Assembly: GCA_010365215.1 (NCBI GenBank)
Contig: JAAFGT010000013.1
Span: 16,928 to 80,927, forward strand
Source of the DNA: Acidipila sp.
GTDB lineage: Bacteria; Acidobacteriota; Terriglobia; Acidiferrales; UBA7541
Reading direction: 5' to 3'
Length of the DNA: 64,000 bases
This document shows positions 49,733 to 58,152 of the stretch, one piece after another; positions within the stretch are counted from its first letter, which is position 1, and each line of letters opens with the position of its first letter. Under the pieces are notes generated by a model. The model was not told the origin of the DNA, searched no databases, and saw nothing but the letters and a program-made list of their open reading frames with translations. The position numbers and the translations under genes were made by a program.

Positions 49733-50116
49733 ATGAGTCCCAGCTACCTGAGCGATTATGCGCCGTTGCTAATCCATATCCTGGCGGCAATGATCGTCGC
49801 CGGGGCGCTGCTCTCCTTGTCGGTGCTGGTGGGCTACCGGCGGCCCTCGCGAGAGAAGAGCGAGGCCTATGAATGCGGAATCCATCCCACCGGAGACGCG
49901 CGCGAACCTTTCTCGGTGAAATTCTATCTGGTGGCCATTCTCTTTATTTTGTTCGATGTAGAAGCGATTTTCCTTTATCCCTGGGCCTACGTGTTTCGGG
50001 ATCTGAACCCGGGTAAGAGTCTGGCTGGCTTCTACGAAATGCTGCTTTACATCGTGATCCTGCTCGCGGGTTATATCTACCTCTGGCGAAAAGGCGCGCT
50101 GGATTGGAACCGCTAA
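49733..50116 (+). CDS. nuoA: NADH-quinone oxidoreductase subunit A
   Basis: A 127-residue membrane subunit with three helices (about 10-32, 65-85, 95-115). It has the family segments SEAYECGIHPTGDAREPFSVKFYL (in parts) and FILFDVEAIFLYPWA, with the acidic residues of helix 2 thought to act in coupling near the quinone site. The upstream in-frame residues from 49652 look unlike a nuoA start, and the ATG at 49733 is preceded by a good promoter. It is the first gene of the complex I operon. The next gene is nuoC, 24 bases later, without a nuoB between. Confidence 0.93.
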   Translation: MSPSYLSDYAPLLIHILAAMIVAGALLSLSVLVGYRRPSREKSEAYECGIHPTGDAREPFSVKFYLVAILFILFDVEAIFLYPWAYVFRDLNPGKSLAGFYEMLLYIVILLAGYIYLWRKGALDWNR

Positions 50117-50140
50117 GCGCCCTGGAGGGGCAAGTATTCA

Positions 50141-50629
50141 ATGGCTGACGAGCAGACGGCGACTCCCGCGCCCACAGATGCAATTCTCGAACGGCTTCGC
50201 GCGTGGGATTCCTCCGCGGTTTCGAGCTCGGAGCTGTTTCGCGGCGAGCTAACGGTAACAATTTCCTCCGAGAACTTACGGCGGATATGCGATTTCTTGC
50301 GCGCCGACCCTGCCTTGCTCTTCAATTTTCTTTCTGACGTGACTGCGGTTGATCGCTTTCCGATCGAGCCGCGCTTCGAATTGAATTACCACTTGCTGTC
50401 CATTCCCTTCCGTCAACGGCTACGCCTGAAGGCGCGTGTTAGCGGGCAGAAGCCTGTGCTGGATTCGGTGATCTCCATATGGCCAACGGCGAACTGGCAC
50501 GAGCGCGAAGTGTTTGACCTGTTCGGCGTGCGTTTCGAGGGCCACCCTGACTTGACCCGCATCCTGCTGCCCGAAGACTGGGAAGGTTATCCCCTGCGGA
50601 AGGATTATCCCACTGAGGGCTATCGCTGA
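50141..50629 (+). CDS. nuoC: NADH-quinone oxidoreductase subunit C
   Basis: A 162-residue peripheral-arm subunit (30 kDa type). The signature WHEREVFDLFGVRFEGHPDL-like segment and the end RILLPEDWEGYPLRKDYP are clear. It has no cofactor and helps hold NuoD to the arm. A GGAGGGG site lies about ten bases before the ATG. Its stop overlaps the nuoD start by one base (TGATG), as in translationally coupled genes. Confidence 0.95.
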   Translation: MADEQTATPAPTDAILERLRAWDSSAVSSSELFRGELTVTISSENLRRICDFLRADPALLFNFLSDVTAVDRFPIEPRFELNYHLLSIPFRQRLRLKARVSGQKPVLDSVISIWPTANWHEREVFDLFGVRFEGHPDLTRILLPEDWEGYPLRKDYPTEGYR

Positions 50630-51828
50630 TGCCCACTACGGTTTCGACGGCCACGGGGCAAGCGGAGTCGATGGTCCTGAATATGGGGCCGCAGCACCCC
50701 TCCACGCACGGAGTTCTTCGCGTGGTGCTGGAGTTGGATGGCGAAAATGTCGTCAAGGCGCGGCCCGACATTGGCTATCTTCATACAGGAATTGAGAAAA
50801 GCTGCGAAGCGAAGACCTACTCGCAGGCCATCACGCTTACCGACCGTATCGATTATCTCGCGCCACTCTCGAACAACCTTTGTTACTGCCTGGCGGTGGA
50901 AAAGCTGCTCAACCTGACCGTGCCCAAGCGCGCCCAGTACGTGCGTGTGCTGCTCACCGAGCTTACGCGCATCGGCTCGCATCTGGTATGGCTGGGGACA
51001 CACGCCATCGACCTGGGAGCGATGTCCGTGTTTTTGTACTGCTTCCGCGAGCGCGAAGAGATCATGAAGATTTTTGAGATGGTCTCCGGCCAGCGCATGA
51101 TGACCAGCTATTTCCGAATCGGAGGCTTGGCGCTGGAGCCCCCGGTGGGTTGGCTCGAGCGGGTGGCAAAATTTGTCGAAGCCTTCCCTTCCCACCTGGC
51201 CGAGTACGAGGATCTGCTGACAGAAAACCGCATCTGGCAGGGTCGTACCAAGGGCGTTGGCTATCTGAAGCCGGAAGACGCCATTGCCATGGGAGTCAGC
51301 GGGCCGCCTTTGCGCGCGGCCGGTGTGGCCTATGACGTGCGGAAATTTTTCCCATATTCGAGCTACGACGAGTTCGCGTTCGACGTGCCCACGCGGACGG
51401 AAAGTGACTGCTACGCGCGCTATCTGGTGCGTATGGCGGAGATGGGGGAAAGCCTGAAAATTGTTCGCCAGGCCATGAGCAAGATTCCCGCCGAAGGCCC
51501 CATCCGCACGGACGCGCCGGGCATCATCCCACCACAGCGCGAAAAGATGAAAACGGAAATGGAAGCGCTGATCTATCACTTCAAAATATTTACCGAAGGT
51601 TTTTCGCCGCCGCCGGGCGAGGTCTATCAGAACGTAGAATCGCCGCGCGGTGAGCTGGGATTTTTTGTGGCCAGCGACGGCTCTCCCAAGCCGATGCGCG
51701 TAAAGGTTCGCGCGCCGTCGTTCGTCAACCTGCAGGCGCTGCCCATGCTGGTCACCGGCCGGTTGGTGGCGGATGTGGTAGCCTGCATCGGAACGCTGGA
51801 TATTGTACTCGGGGAGATTGACCGCTGA
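50629..51828 (+). CDS. nuoD: NADH-quinone oxidoreductase subunit D
   Basis: A 399-residue peripheral subunit that forms the quinone-binding site with NuoB. The motif GPQHPSTHGVLR near residue 22 and the ends FSPPPGEVYQNVESPRGE-like segment and the C-terminal LGEIDR are typical. It descends from the large subunit of NiFe hydrogenases but has no metal. Its partner NuoB (carrying cluster N2) is not encoded in this operon. The stop overlaps the next start by one base (TGATG). Confidence 0.96.
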   Translation: MPTTVSTATGQAESMVLNMGPQHPSTHGVLRVVLELDGENVVKARPDIGYLHTGIEKSCEAKTYSQAITLTDRIDYLAPLSNNLCYCLAVEKLLNLTVPKRAQYVRVLLTELTRIGSHLVWLGTHAIDLGAMSVFLYCFREREEIMKIFEMVSGQRMMTSYFRIGGLALEPPVGWLERVAKFVEAFPSHLAEYEDLLTENRIWQGRTKGVGYLKPEDAIAMGVSGPPLRAAGVAYDVRKFFPYSSYDEFAFDVPTRTESDCYARYLVRMAEMGESLKIVRQAMSKIPAEGPIRTDAPGIIPPQREKMKTEMEALIYHFKIFTEGFSPPPGEVYQNVESPRGELGFFVASDGSPKPMRVKVRAPSFVNLQALPMLVTGRLVADVVACIGTLDIVLGEIDR

Positions 51829-53648
51829 TGGCGCCGCTGTCGCTTTCACCACAACTGGAAATGAAATTCGGCGAGCTGATTGGGCGTTATCCGGTCCAGC
51901 GCTCGGCGCTGATTCCGATGATGCTTTACGCCCAGGACGAAGTGGGCTACGTCAGCGACGCAATGATCGAGGAGATTGCCAGGCGCCTCGATCTGCACGT
52001 GGTACAGGTGACGGAGACACTGGCCTACTATTCGATGCTGCGGCGCAAACCCGCCGGCAAGTGTCATGTGCAGGTGTGCACGAATATTTCGTGCATGGCG
52101 CGCGGCGGGAATCAGATTTACGAGCACGTGCAGCGAACTCTGGGTATCGGCAACCGCCAGACCACCGCCGACGGGCTCTTCTCCATTGAAGAGGTCGAAT
52201 GCATCGGCGCCTGCACCGGGGCGCCGGCCTTGCAGGTGAATTATGACTTCTACGAAAACCTGACGCCGCAGAGCGTGGACAGTATCCTGGGAGAATTTCG
52301 CGCCGGAAGAAAGCCTGCGCCCGCGCCCTATACCTCCGGAGCGCGCCACGACGCTTGCGCCGCGGAGTCGCCCGTGATCAGCCGGCGGTTTAACATTCCC
52401 GGGGCGCATCGCATCGATGGATTTCTTGCCAATGAAGGCTATCAGGCGCTGGCCAAGGCGCTGAAAGACATGACACCTGAGCAGATAATCGAGGAAGTAA
52501 AGAAGTCGAACCTGCGCGGGCGCGGTGGCGCCGGATTTCCCGCCGGCATGAAGTGGAGTTTCGTGCCGAAAGACACGGCCAAGCCGAAATACATTATCGC
52601 CAACGCCGACGAAAGCGAGCCGGGGACGTGTAAGGACCGGCCGCTGATGGAATTCGACCCCCACCAGTTGATTGAGGGCATGGTCATCGCCGGGCGCGCT
52701 GTAGGATCGCATCAAGGCTACATCTACGTGCGCGGCGAATACCGCTACGTGCTGGAAATTGTGGACGCAGCGATCGCCGAGGCTTACGCGCGAGGCTATC
52801 TGGGAAAGAACATCCTCGGCAGCGGTTTTGATTTCGATTTGATCGCGCACACCGGCGCCGGCGCTTATGAATGCGGCGAAGAGTCCGCGCTGATGGAATC
52901 GCTCGAGGGCAAACGCGGATATCCGCGCATCCGCCCGCCGTTTCCAGCCATCGTGGGACTCTATGGGTGCCCCACGGTGATCAATAACGTGGAGACGCTG
53001 AGCTCTGTGCCGTCCATTATTCTGAAAGGCGCGGAGTGGTATTCGAATCTCGGCTCGCCCAAGAACGGCGGCACGCGACTGTTCTGCATCTCGGGTCACG
53101 TGAATAAGCCCGGAGTGTACGAGCTGCCCATGGGATTTAATCTTCTGCGCATAATCAACGAGGTGGCCGGCGGCATGCGCGGCGGAAAGAAACTGAAGGC
53201 GGTGGTCCCGGGAGGAAGCTCCACGCCGCCTCTGCGCGCCGAAGAGTGCGACATCGCCATGGACTACGATTCGGTGGCCAAGGCAGGTTCCATGCTGGGC
53301 TCCGGCGGCGTGGTGGTGCTCGACGAAGACACCTGCATGGTGGATATGGCCCGGCGCATAATGCAGTTTTATGCGCACGAATCCTGCGGCTGGTGCATTC
53401 CCTGCCGCGAAGGCACTGCTTGGCTCAAGCAGCTTCTCAACCGTTTTCATGACGGCGGCGGCCGTAGCGCGGACATTCCGCTGATCGACGAGCTGGCAAA
53501 AAATATGTTGGGGAAGACGTTCTGCCCGCTGGGCGACGCCGCGGCAATGCCTACCAGCGCAATTGTACGGAAATGGCGAAGCGAGTTTGAAGAACATCTG
53601 AGTGGACACTGCCCTTACAAACCGGCGGGTGCCTTGGTAGGAGTGTAG
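51828..53648 (+). CDS. nuoEF: Fused NADH-quinone oxidoreductase subunits E and F
   Basis: A 606-residue fusion. The N-terminal NuoE part (about 1-160) has the 2Fe-2S cysteines Cys84, Cys89, Cys125 and Cys129. The NuoF part (about 190-600) has the NADH and FMN segments GRGGAGFPAG and ESEPGTCKDRP, and the N3 4Fe-4S cysteines Cys520, Cys523, Cys526 and Cys566 (SCGWCIPC and FCPLGD). The linker (about 160-190) is Pro/Ala-rich. It accepts electrons from NADH and passes them to NuoG. It is coupled to nuoD by a one-base overlap. Fusion of E and F occurs in some other bacteria, so it is not unique. Confidence 0.95.
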   Translation: MAPLSLSPQLEMKFGELIGRYPVQRSALIPMMLYAQDEVGYVSDAMIEEIARRLDLHVVQVTETLAYYSMLRRKPAGKCHVQVCTNISCMARGGNQIYEHVQRTLGIGNRQTTADGLFSIEEVECIGACTGAPALQVNYDFYENLTPQSVDSILGEFRAGRKPAPAPYTSGARHDACAAESPVISRRFNIPGAHRIDGFLANEGYQALAKALKDMTPEQIIEEVKKSNLRGRGGAGFPAGMKWSFVPKDTAKPKYIIANADESEPGTCKDRPLMEFDPHQLIEGMVIAGRAVGSHQGYIYVRGEYRYVLEIVDAAIAEAYARGYLGKNILGSGFDFDLIAHTGAGAYECGEESALMESLEGKRGYPRIRPPFPAIVGLYGCPTVINNVETLSSVPSIILKGAEWYSNLGSPKNGGTRLFCISGHVNKPGVYELPMGFNLLRIINEVAGGMRGGKKLKAVVPGGSSTPPLRAEECDIAMDYDSVAKAGSMLGSGGVVVLDEDTCMVDMARRIMQFYAHESCGWCIPCREGTAWLKQLLNRFHDGGGRSADIPLIDELAKNMLGKTFCPLGDAAAMPTSAIVRKWRSEFEEHLSGHCPYKPAGALVGV

Positions 53649-53730
53649 CGGCTGGCTCTTATGAGCCTTCGATGGGCATCGCGCACTGGCAAATGGTCGT
53701 CTGCACTTTTTGAAGTAAACCGGAACGAGC

Positions 53731-56049
53731 ATGGCAGAACAAAAACAGATTACGCTGACCATCAACGACCGCAAGGTGTTGGTTCCGTCTGGCACGCTGG
53801 TCATCGAGGCCGCGCGGCGGATCGCCACGGAAGTGCCCGCGTTCTGCTACTACCCGGGGCTTTCGCTCCAGGCGGCCTGCCGCATGTGCCTGGTGGAAGT
53901 GGAAAAAGCGCCGAAGCTGCAAACCGCGTGCACGCTGCTGGCCACCGAAGGCATGGTCGTGCGCACGGAAACCGAACAGGTGAAGCAAGCGCGCAAAGCC
54001 ATGCTGGAATTCCTGTTGGTGAACCACCCTCTGGATTGCCCGGTGTGCGACAAAGGCGGCGAGTGCGAGCTGCAGGATATGGTGTTCCGCTACGGAGCGG
54101 ATAGCAGCCGCTTTGTTGAAGAGAAACTGCACGCCCCGGAAGAAAAATGGTCGGAGCTGGTGTACTTCGACGCGCCACGGTGCATTCTATGTTTCCGCTG
54201 TGTGCGCGTGTGTGATGAAGGCCTGGACGTAAAGGCGCTGGGCGTGGGAGCGCGCGGCGTGCACTCCTCGATTATCCCGAATGCCGGCGACCACCTGGAG
54301 TGCGAAGAGTGCGGGATGTGTATCGACATCTGCCCGGTGGGCGCGTTAACCAGCGGAACCTATCGCTACAAGGCGCGGCCTTGGGAGATGCAATACGAAT
54401 CAACGATCTGCACGCACTGCTCGAACGGCTGTAAGACTACGCTCAGCGTGCGCAATAACGCCGTGCTGCGAGCCAATAATCGTGACCTCTCGGGAATCAA
54501 CAAGGAATTTTTGTGCGTGAAGGGACGCTTCGGCTTTGACTTCATCGGCCATCCCGAGCGCCTGCGGGAGCCGCTGGTGCGACGCGGCGGAAAATTGCAG
54601 ACGGCCACGTGGGAAGATGCCATGGGCGAAGTGGCGTCGCGGCTGAAGGGCGCACACCAGTCGCACGGAGCTGCAGCCATCGGGTTCATCGGATCCAACC
54701 GCACGACCAACGAGGAAAATTTCCTGCTGGGCTGGCTGGCGCGCGGGCAGATTGGAACCAATAACATCGATCACCACCGCACCGCGGATTACGCGGGGCT
54801 CGCCGTGGCGCTGGGCAACAGCGCGCGCGAATCCATGGGCACTATCGCGCAGCTCGATCAGGCACGGGCCGTCCTGGTGATCGGCAACGACACCGGGCAG
54901 CAGAATCCGCTGGTGGACTGGCAGATTCGCGCGGCATTCCGCCACTACCAGGCGCGCGTGTATATCATCAATTCCGCAGCCATCAAGTTAGGACGCCGCG
55001 CGAAAGTCGAAGTGCGTGTGCGCGAAGGAGACGAAGCGCGCGCGGTGAAGTGGCTGGCGGGAGGCGAGGCCGAATTCTCCGCCGATGTGGCCCAGCAGAT
55101 GGCGGCGCTGAAATCGGCGCTCGAGGCGGAAAGCGATGTAGTGGTAGTTTTCGGAGCCGCGCTGCGCGGAGCCGCCATCGCCGATCTTGTGAAGTTTGGC
55201 GCGCGGCTGCCGGGCCGCACCCTGTATATCGCGCTAGGCGATTACGCCAATTCGCGGGGGGCGGCGGATATGGGCTTGCTGCCGGACCGGCTTCCAGGCT
55301 ACGCATTTATTGACGATGCCGCGGCCCGAGAGCGCTTTGGCAAGTTGTGGGGTGGCGCAGTCAGTTCTACGCCGGGCCTCGACGCGCGCGCCATGCTGGG
55401 AGCGGCGGAATCCGGCAAACTGAAAGCGTTGTACGTGGTCGGCGCGAACCCTGTACGTACATTCGGGCTCAACGCCAAGCGCCCTGCCGGCCTGGAGTTC
55501 CTGGCGGTGCAGGAAATGTTCCTCACGGAAACGGCGGCGATGGCCGACGTCGTGCTGCCCGCGGCCTGCGCGTACGAAAAAGAAGGAACGCTCACCAACA
55601 CTGCCGGCGAAGTGCAGATGCTGCGCAGGGCACTTAACCCAGCGGGTTTGCGCAGCGACTTCGACATCTTGCGGATACTTTCTCACCAACTGGCGCGTGT
55701 TGGCGTGGGGAGCGCAATCCATGTGCGCTCAGTGGAGGCGGTTTTCGAATTGATTCGCGGGAGCGTGCCTGGTTACGACCTGCCGCAGGCGGGACTGCTG
55801 GCGGGTGGCGCCGAAGCTTCCGCAGCCGCGGCGCCGAAGAACGGCCATAAAACTTATGATGTGCCCGCGGAGCTGATTTTTTCTGCGAGAGATACTCTGT
55901 TCACGAGCGGAACGCTGAGCCGCTATTGCACGATGATCAATTCGCTTCCCGAGGCTGCCCAACCGGAAGCGTCTCAGTCCAAAGCGGGCCAGTCCGAAGC
56001 GCACCTGCAACATACGACAACCTCGAAGCAAGCGAGCGACCAGCCGTGA
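53731..56049 (+). CDS. nuoG: NADH-quinone oxidoreductase subunit G
   Basis: A 772-residue iron-sulphur subunit. Ligands are clear for the 2Fe-2S cluster N1b (Cys39, Cys50, Cys53, Cys67), the His-Cys3 cluster N5 (His99, Cys103, Cys106, Cys112) and N4 (CILCFRCVRVC with CEECGMCIDICPVG). A molybdopterin-enzyme-like domain follows, with the CTHCSNGC cysteines of the N7-type cluster still present. It extends electron transfer from NuoEF toward NuoI. The C-terminal 60 residues are low-complexity (Ala, Gln, Ser). The stop overlaps the nuoH GTG start (GTGA). No strong ribosome site precedes the ATG. Confidence 0.95.
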   Translation: MAEQKQITLTINDRKVLVPSGTLVIEAARRIATEVPAFCYYPGLSLQAACRMCLVEVEKAPKLQTACTLLATEGMVVRTETEQVKQARKAMLEFLLVNHPLDCPVCDKGGECELQDMVFRYGADSSRFVEEKLHAPEEKWSELVYFDAPRCILCFRCVRVCDEGLDVKALGVGARGVHSSIIPNAGDHLECEECGMCIDICPVGALTSGTYRYKARPWEMQYESTICTHCSNGCKTTLSVRNNAVLRANNRDLSGINKEFLCVKGRFGFDFIGHPERLREPLVRRGGKLQTATWEDAMGEVASRLKGAHQSHGAAAIGFIGSNRTTNEENFLLGWLARGQIGTNNIDHHRTADYAGLAVALGNSARESMGTIAQLDQARAVLVIGNDTGQQNPLVDWQIRAAFRHYQARVYIINSAAIKLGRRAKVEVRVREGDEARAVKWLAGGEAEFSADVAQQMAALKSALEAESDVVVVFGAALRGAAIADLVKFGARLPGRTLYIALGDYANSRGAADMGLLPDRLPGYAFIDDAAARERFGKLWGGAVSSTPGLDARAMLGAAESGKLKALYVVGANPVRTFGLNAKRPAGLEFLAVQEMFLTETAAMADVVLPAACAYEKEGTLTNTAGEVQMLRRALNPAGLRSDFDILRILSHQLARVGVGSAIHVRSVEAVFELIRGSVPGYDLPQAGLLAGGAEASAAAAPKNGHKTYDVPAELIFSARDTLFTSGTLSRYCTMINSLPEAAQPEASQSKAGQSEAHLQHTTTSKQASDQP

Positions 56050-57275
56050 ACGGTCTCTTCGCACAGAATGCCTATCTGCTGATCTCCCTGCTCAAAGTTG
56101 CGGTGGTCGTTTTAGTTCTGCTGACCGGCATCGCCTATCTGACCTGGTTTGAGCGCAAAGTCGTGGCGCACATGCAGTCGCGCTGGGGCCCGGAGCGCGT
56201 GGGACCCTATGGACTGATGCAGCCGCTGGCCGATGGCGTAAAATTTCTATTCAAAGAAGATCCCACGCCGGCGGGCGCGGACCGCTTTGTCTATTTCCTC
56301 GCGCCGTTTCTGTCGCTCTCCCTGGCGCTCTGCACGATTGCGCTGATCCCGTTCGGGCCGGGTGAAATTTCAATATTCGGACGATCCACTTCCCTGTCGA
56401 TCGCCGAAATCAACATCAGCCTGCTGATTGTATTTGCTTTCACTTCGCTGAGCGTTTACGGGGTGGCGCTGGCGGGCTGGGCGTCGAACAGCAAGTATCC
56501 ATTGCTGGGCAGCCTGCGCAGCTCGGCGCAGATGCTGAGCTATGAGCTGGGGCTGACCATGTCCGTGGTAGGCATCGTGCTTTTGTCCGGCACATTCAGC
56601 CTGCGGACTATCGTTCTCGCGCAGCAGGGCACCGTGCTCGGCGTACTGCCGCGGTGGAACGTATTTTCTCCGATCATGCCGCAGGTGATCGGATTTCTCT
56701 GTTTTTTTATCGCCGCGCTGGCGGAGACAAACCGCGTGCCTTTCGATCTGCCGGAAGCGGAGACGGAGCTGGTGGCGGGCTTTCACACCGAGTACGCCAG
56801 TTTTAAGTTCGCCATGTTTTTTATGGCCGAATATGCGGCGATGGTTACCGTCTCCGCGGTAGCCTCGGTGCTGTTCTTTGGAGGCTGGCTTTCGCCGTTT
56901 CCGGAAAATCCCGCATTTCACTTCACTTACTATTTGCCGGCGGCGCTGGCTGCGGTGGGCGGAGTACTGCTCATCGTCAACGGACTGCGCTACCGGAGCA
57001 AGGTCGGGCGGGTGGTGGTGCCGGTGCTGGGCTTGATTCTTCTTCTGCTGGCTGCCACCTGCGCGCTCCCGGGAGTGAATCCCGTGATTCAGGGACCATT
57101 CTGGCTGCTGAGCAAAATATTCTTTTTTCTTTTTGTCTATGTTTGGATACGCGGCACGTTACCGCGCTTCCGCTACGACCAGTTGATGGCTTTCGGCTGG
57201 AAGGTTTTACTTCCGGTTTCGCTGGCCAACGTTGTGGTCACCAGCCTGTTGATCTTGTTGCGAGAGAAGCGATGA
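56046..57275 (+). CDS. nuoH: NADH-quinone oxidoreductase subunit H
   Basis: A 409-residue membrane subunit that forms part of the quinone cavity (eight helices). Signature segments are FERKVVAHMQSRWGPERVGPYG-like and the acidic loop LAETNRVPFDLPEAETELVAGF, with the tail YASFKFAMFFMAEYA. The GTG at 56046 overlaps the nuoG stop by four bases, better than the earlier in-frame start inside nuoG. No nuoI follows; nuoJ starts directly at its stop. Confidence 0.95.
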   Translation: MNGLFAQNAYLLISLLKVAVVVLVLLTGIAYLTWFERKVVAHMQSRWGPERVGPYGLMQPLADGVKFLFKEDPTPAGADRFVYFLAPFLSLSLALCTIALIPFGPGEISIFGRSTSLSIAEINISLLIVFAFTSLSVYGVALAGWASNSKYPLLGSLRSSAQMLSYELGLTMSVVGIVLLSGTFSLRTIVLAQQGTVLGVLPRWNVFSPIMPQVIGFLCFFIAALAETNRVPFDLPEAETELVAGFHTEYASFKFAMFFMAEYAAMVTVSAVASVLFFGGWLSPFPENPAFHFTYYLPAALAAVGGVLLIVNGLRYRSKVGRVVVPVLGLILLLLAATCALPGVNPVIQGPFWLLSKIFFFLFVYVWIRGTLPRFRYDQLMAFGWKVLLPVSLANVVVTSLLILLREKR

Positions 57276-57769
57276 GCGCGGAAACAGTCTTATTCATCGT
57301 GTTCGCGGGGATCGCGGTGATGGCGGCCGTGAACCTGATTTGGCAGCGGCACCCCATTCACAGCGCGCTTTCGCTGATCGTGGTGATGGTGTCGCTGGCC
57401 GCGCTGTATCTGCTGCTGGGGGCCGAGCTGCTGGCCGCGGTGCAGATCATCGTGTATGCCGGGGCGATCATGGTGCTTTTTGTATTCGTGATCATGCTGC
57501 TGAACGCGGGCGAAGAGGAACGCACCGAAGTCAGCCACGCGGCAAAGTTTTTGGGCGTGCCGCTGGCTGTAGCGCTGACTGGGCTGCTGGCATGGCGCAT
57601 GTGGGCATTCGCTCCAGCGGCTGCGGCAAGCGCGGTGACGGACCAGAACCAAACCAAAATGCTCTCGCGGCTGTTGTTCACGGATTTCACGTTTCCGTTC
57701 GAGATGACATCGATTTTGATTCTTATCGCGATACTGGGAGCGGTGGTGCTGGCCAAGCGCGAGCAGTAA
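57272..57769 (+). CDS. nuoJ: NADH-quinone oxidoreductase subunit J
   Basis: A 165-residue membrane subunit with five helices. The family segments HPIHSALSLIVVMVSLAALYLLL-like and QIIVYAGAIMVLFVFVIMLLN are clear. The ATG at 57272 overlaps the nuoH stop by four bases (ATGA). NuoI, which normally sits between H and J, is absent. Helix 3 of this subunit is known to move during coupling. Confidence 0.94.
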   Translation: MSAETVLFIVFAGIAVMAAVNLIWQRHPIHSALSLIVVMVSLAALYLLLGAELLAAVQIIVYAGAIMVLFVFVIMLLNAGEEERTEVSHAAKFLGVPLAVALTGLLAWRMWAFAPAAAASAVTDQNQTKMLSRLLFTDFTFPFEMTSILILIAILGAVVLAKREQ

Positions 57770-57846
57770 TCGTGTGAGAAATTGCACTTTGGGGCGGAGG
57801 GCGACGCAGGCCTCGCCCCTGCGGGTAACGGGAAGGGGAAGGAGTT

Positions 57847-58152
57847 ATGGTGGATCTGGCTGCCGACTGTGTCGTATTGAGTGCCATCCTGTTTGGATTG
57901 GGCGTGGTTGGTTTCGTGTTTAAGCGGAACATCATCACCATTTTCATGTCCATCGAGCTGATGCTTAACGCCGTGAACCTGGCCTTCGTGGCCTTCAGCC
58001 GGCAATGGCACGATCTCTCAGGGCAGGTTTTTGTATTTTTTGTGATCGTGGTAGCCGCGGCGGAAGCGGCCGTGGGGATGGCCATCATCGTGTTGATCGC
58101 GCGCAACCGGCACTCGCTCAACGTGGAGCGCGTGAACCTGCTGAAACTCTAA
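57847..58152 (+). CDS. nuoK: NADH-quinone oxidoreductase subunit K
   Basis: A 101-residue membrane subunit with three helices. The two conserved glutamates of the proton path are Glu37 ([13 protein letters not shown]) and Glu73 ([11 protein letters not shown]). GGAAGGAG precedes the ATG. A 77-base gap after nuoJ is the largest within the distal part of the operon. The stop codon overlaps the nuoL start by one base (TAATG). Confidence 0.95.
   Translation: MVDLAADCVVLSAILFGLGVVGFVFKRNIITIFMSIELMLNAVNLAFVAFSRQWHDLSGQVFVFFVIVVAAAEAAVGMAIIVLIARNRHSLNVERVNLLKL

Noticed and set aside
51846-53828. Long open frame on the minus strand opposite nuoEF
   Set aside because: It mirrors the codon bias of the real gene, has no domain and no start signal; nuoEF is certain on the plus strand.
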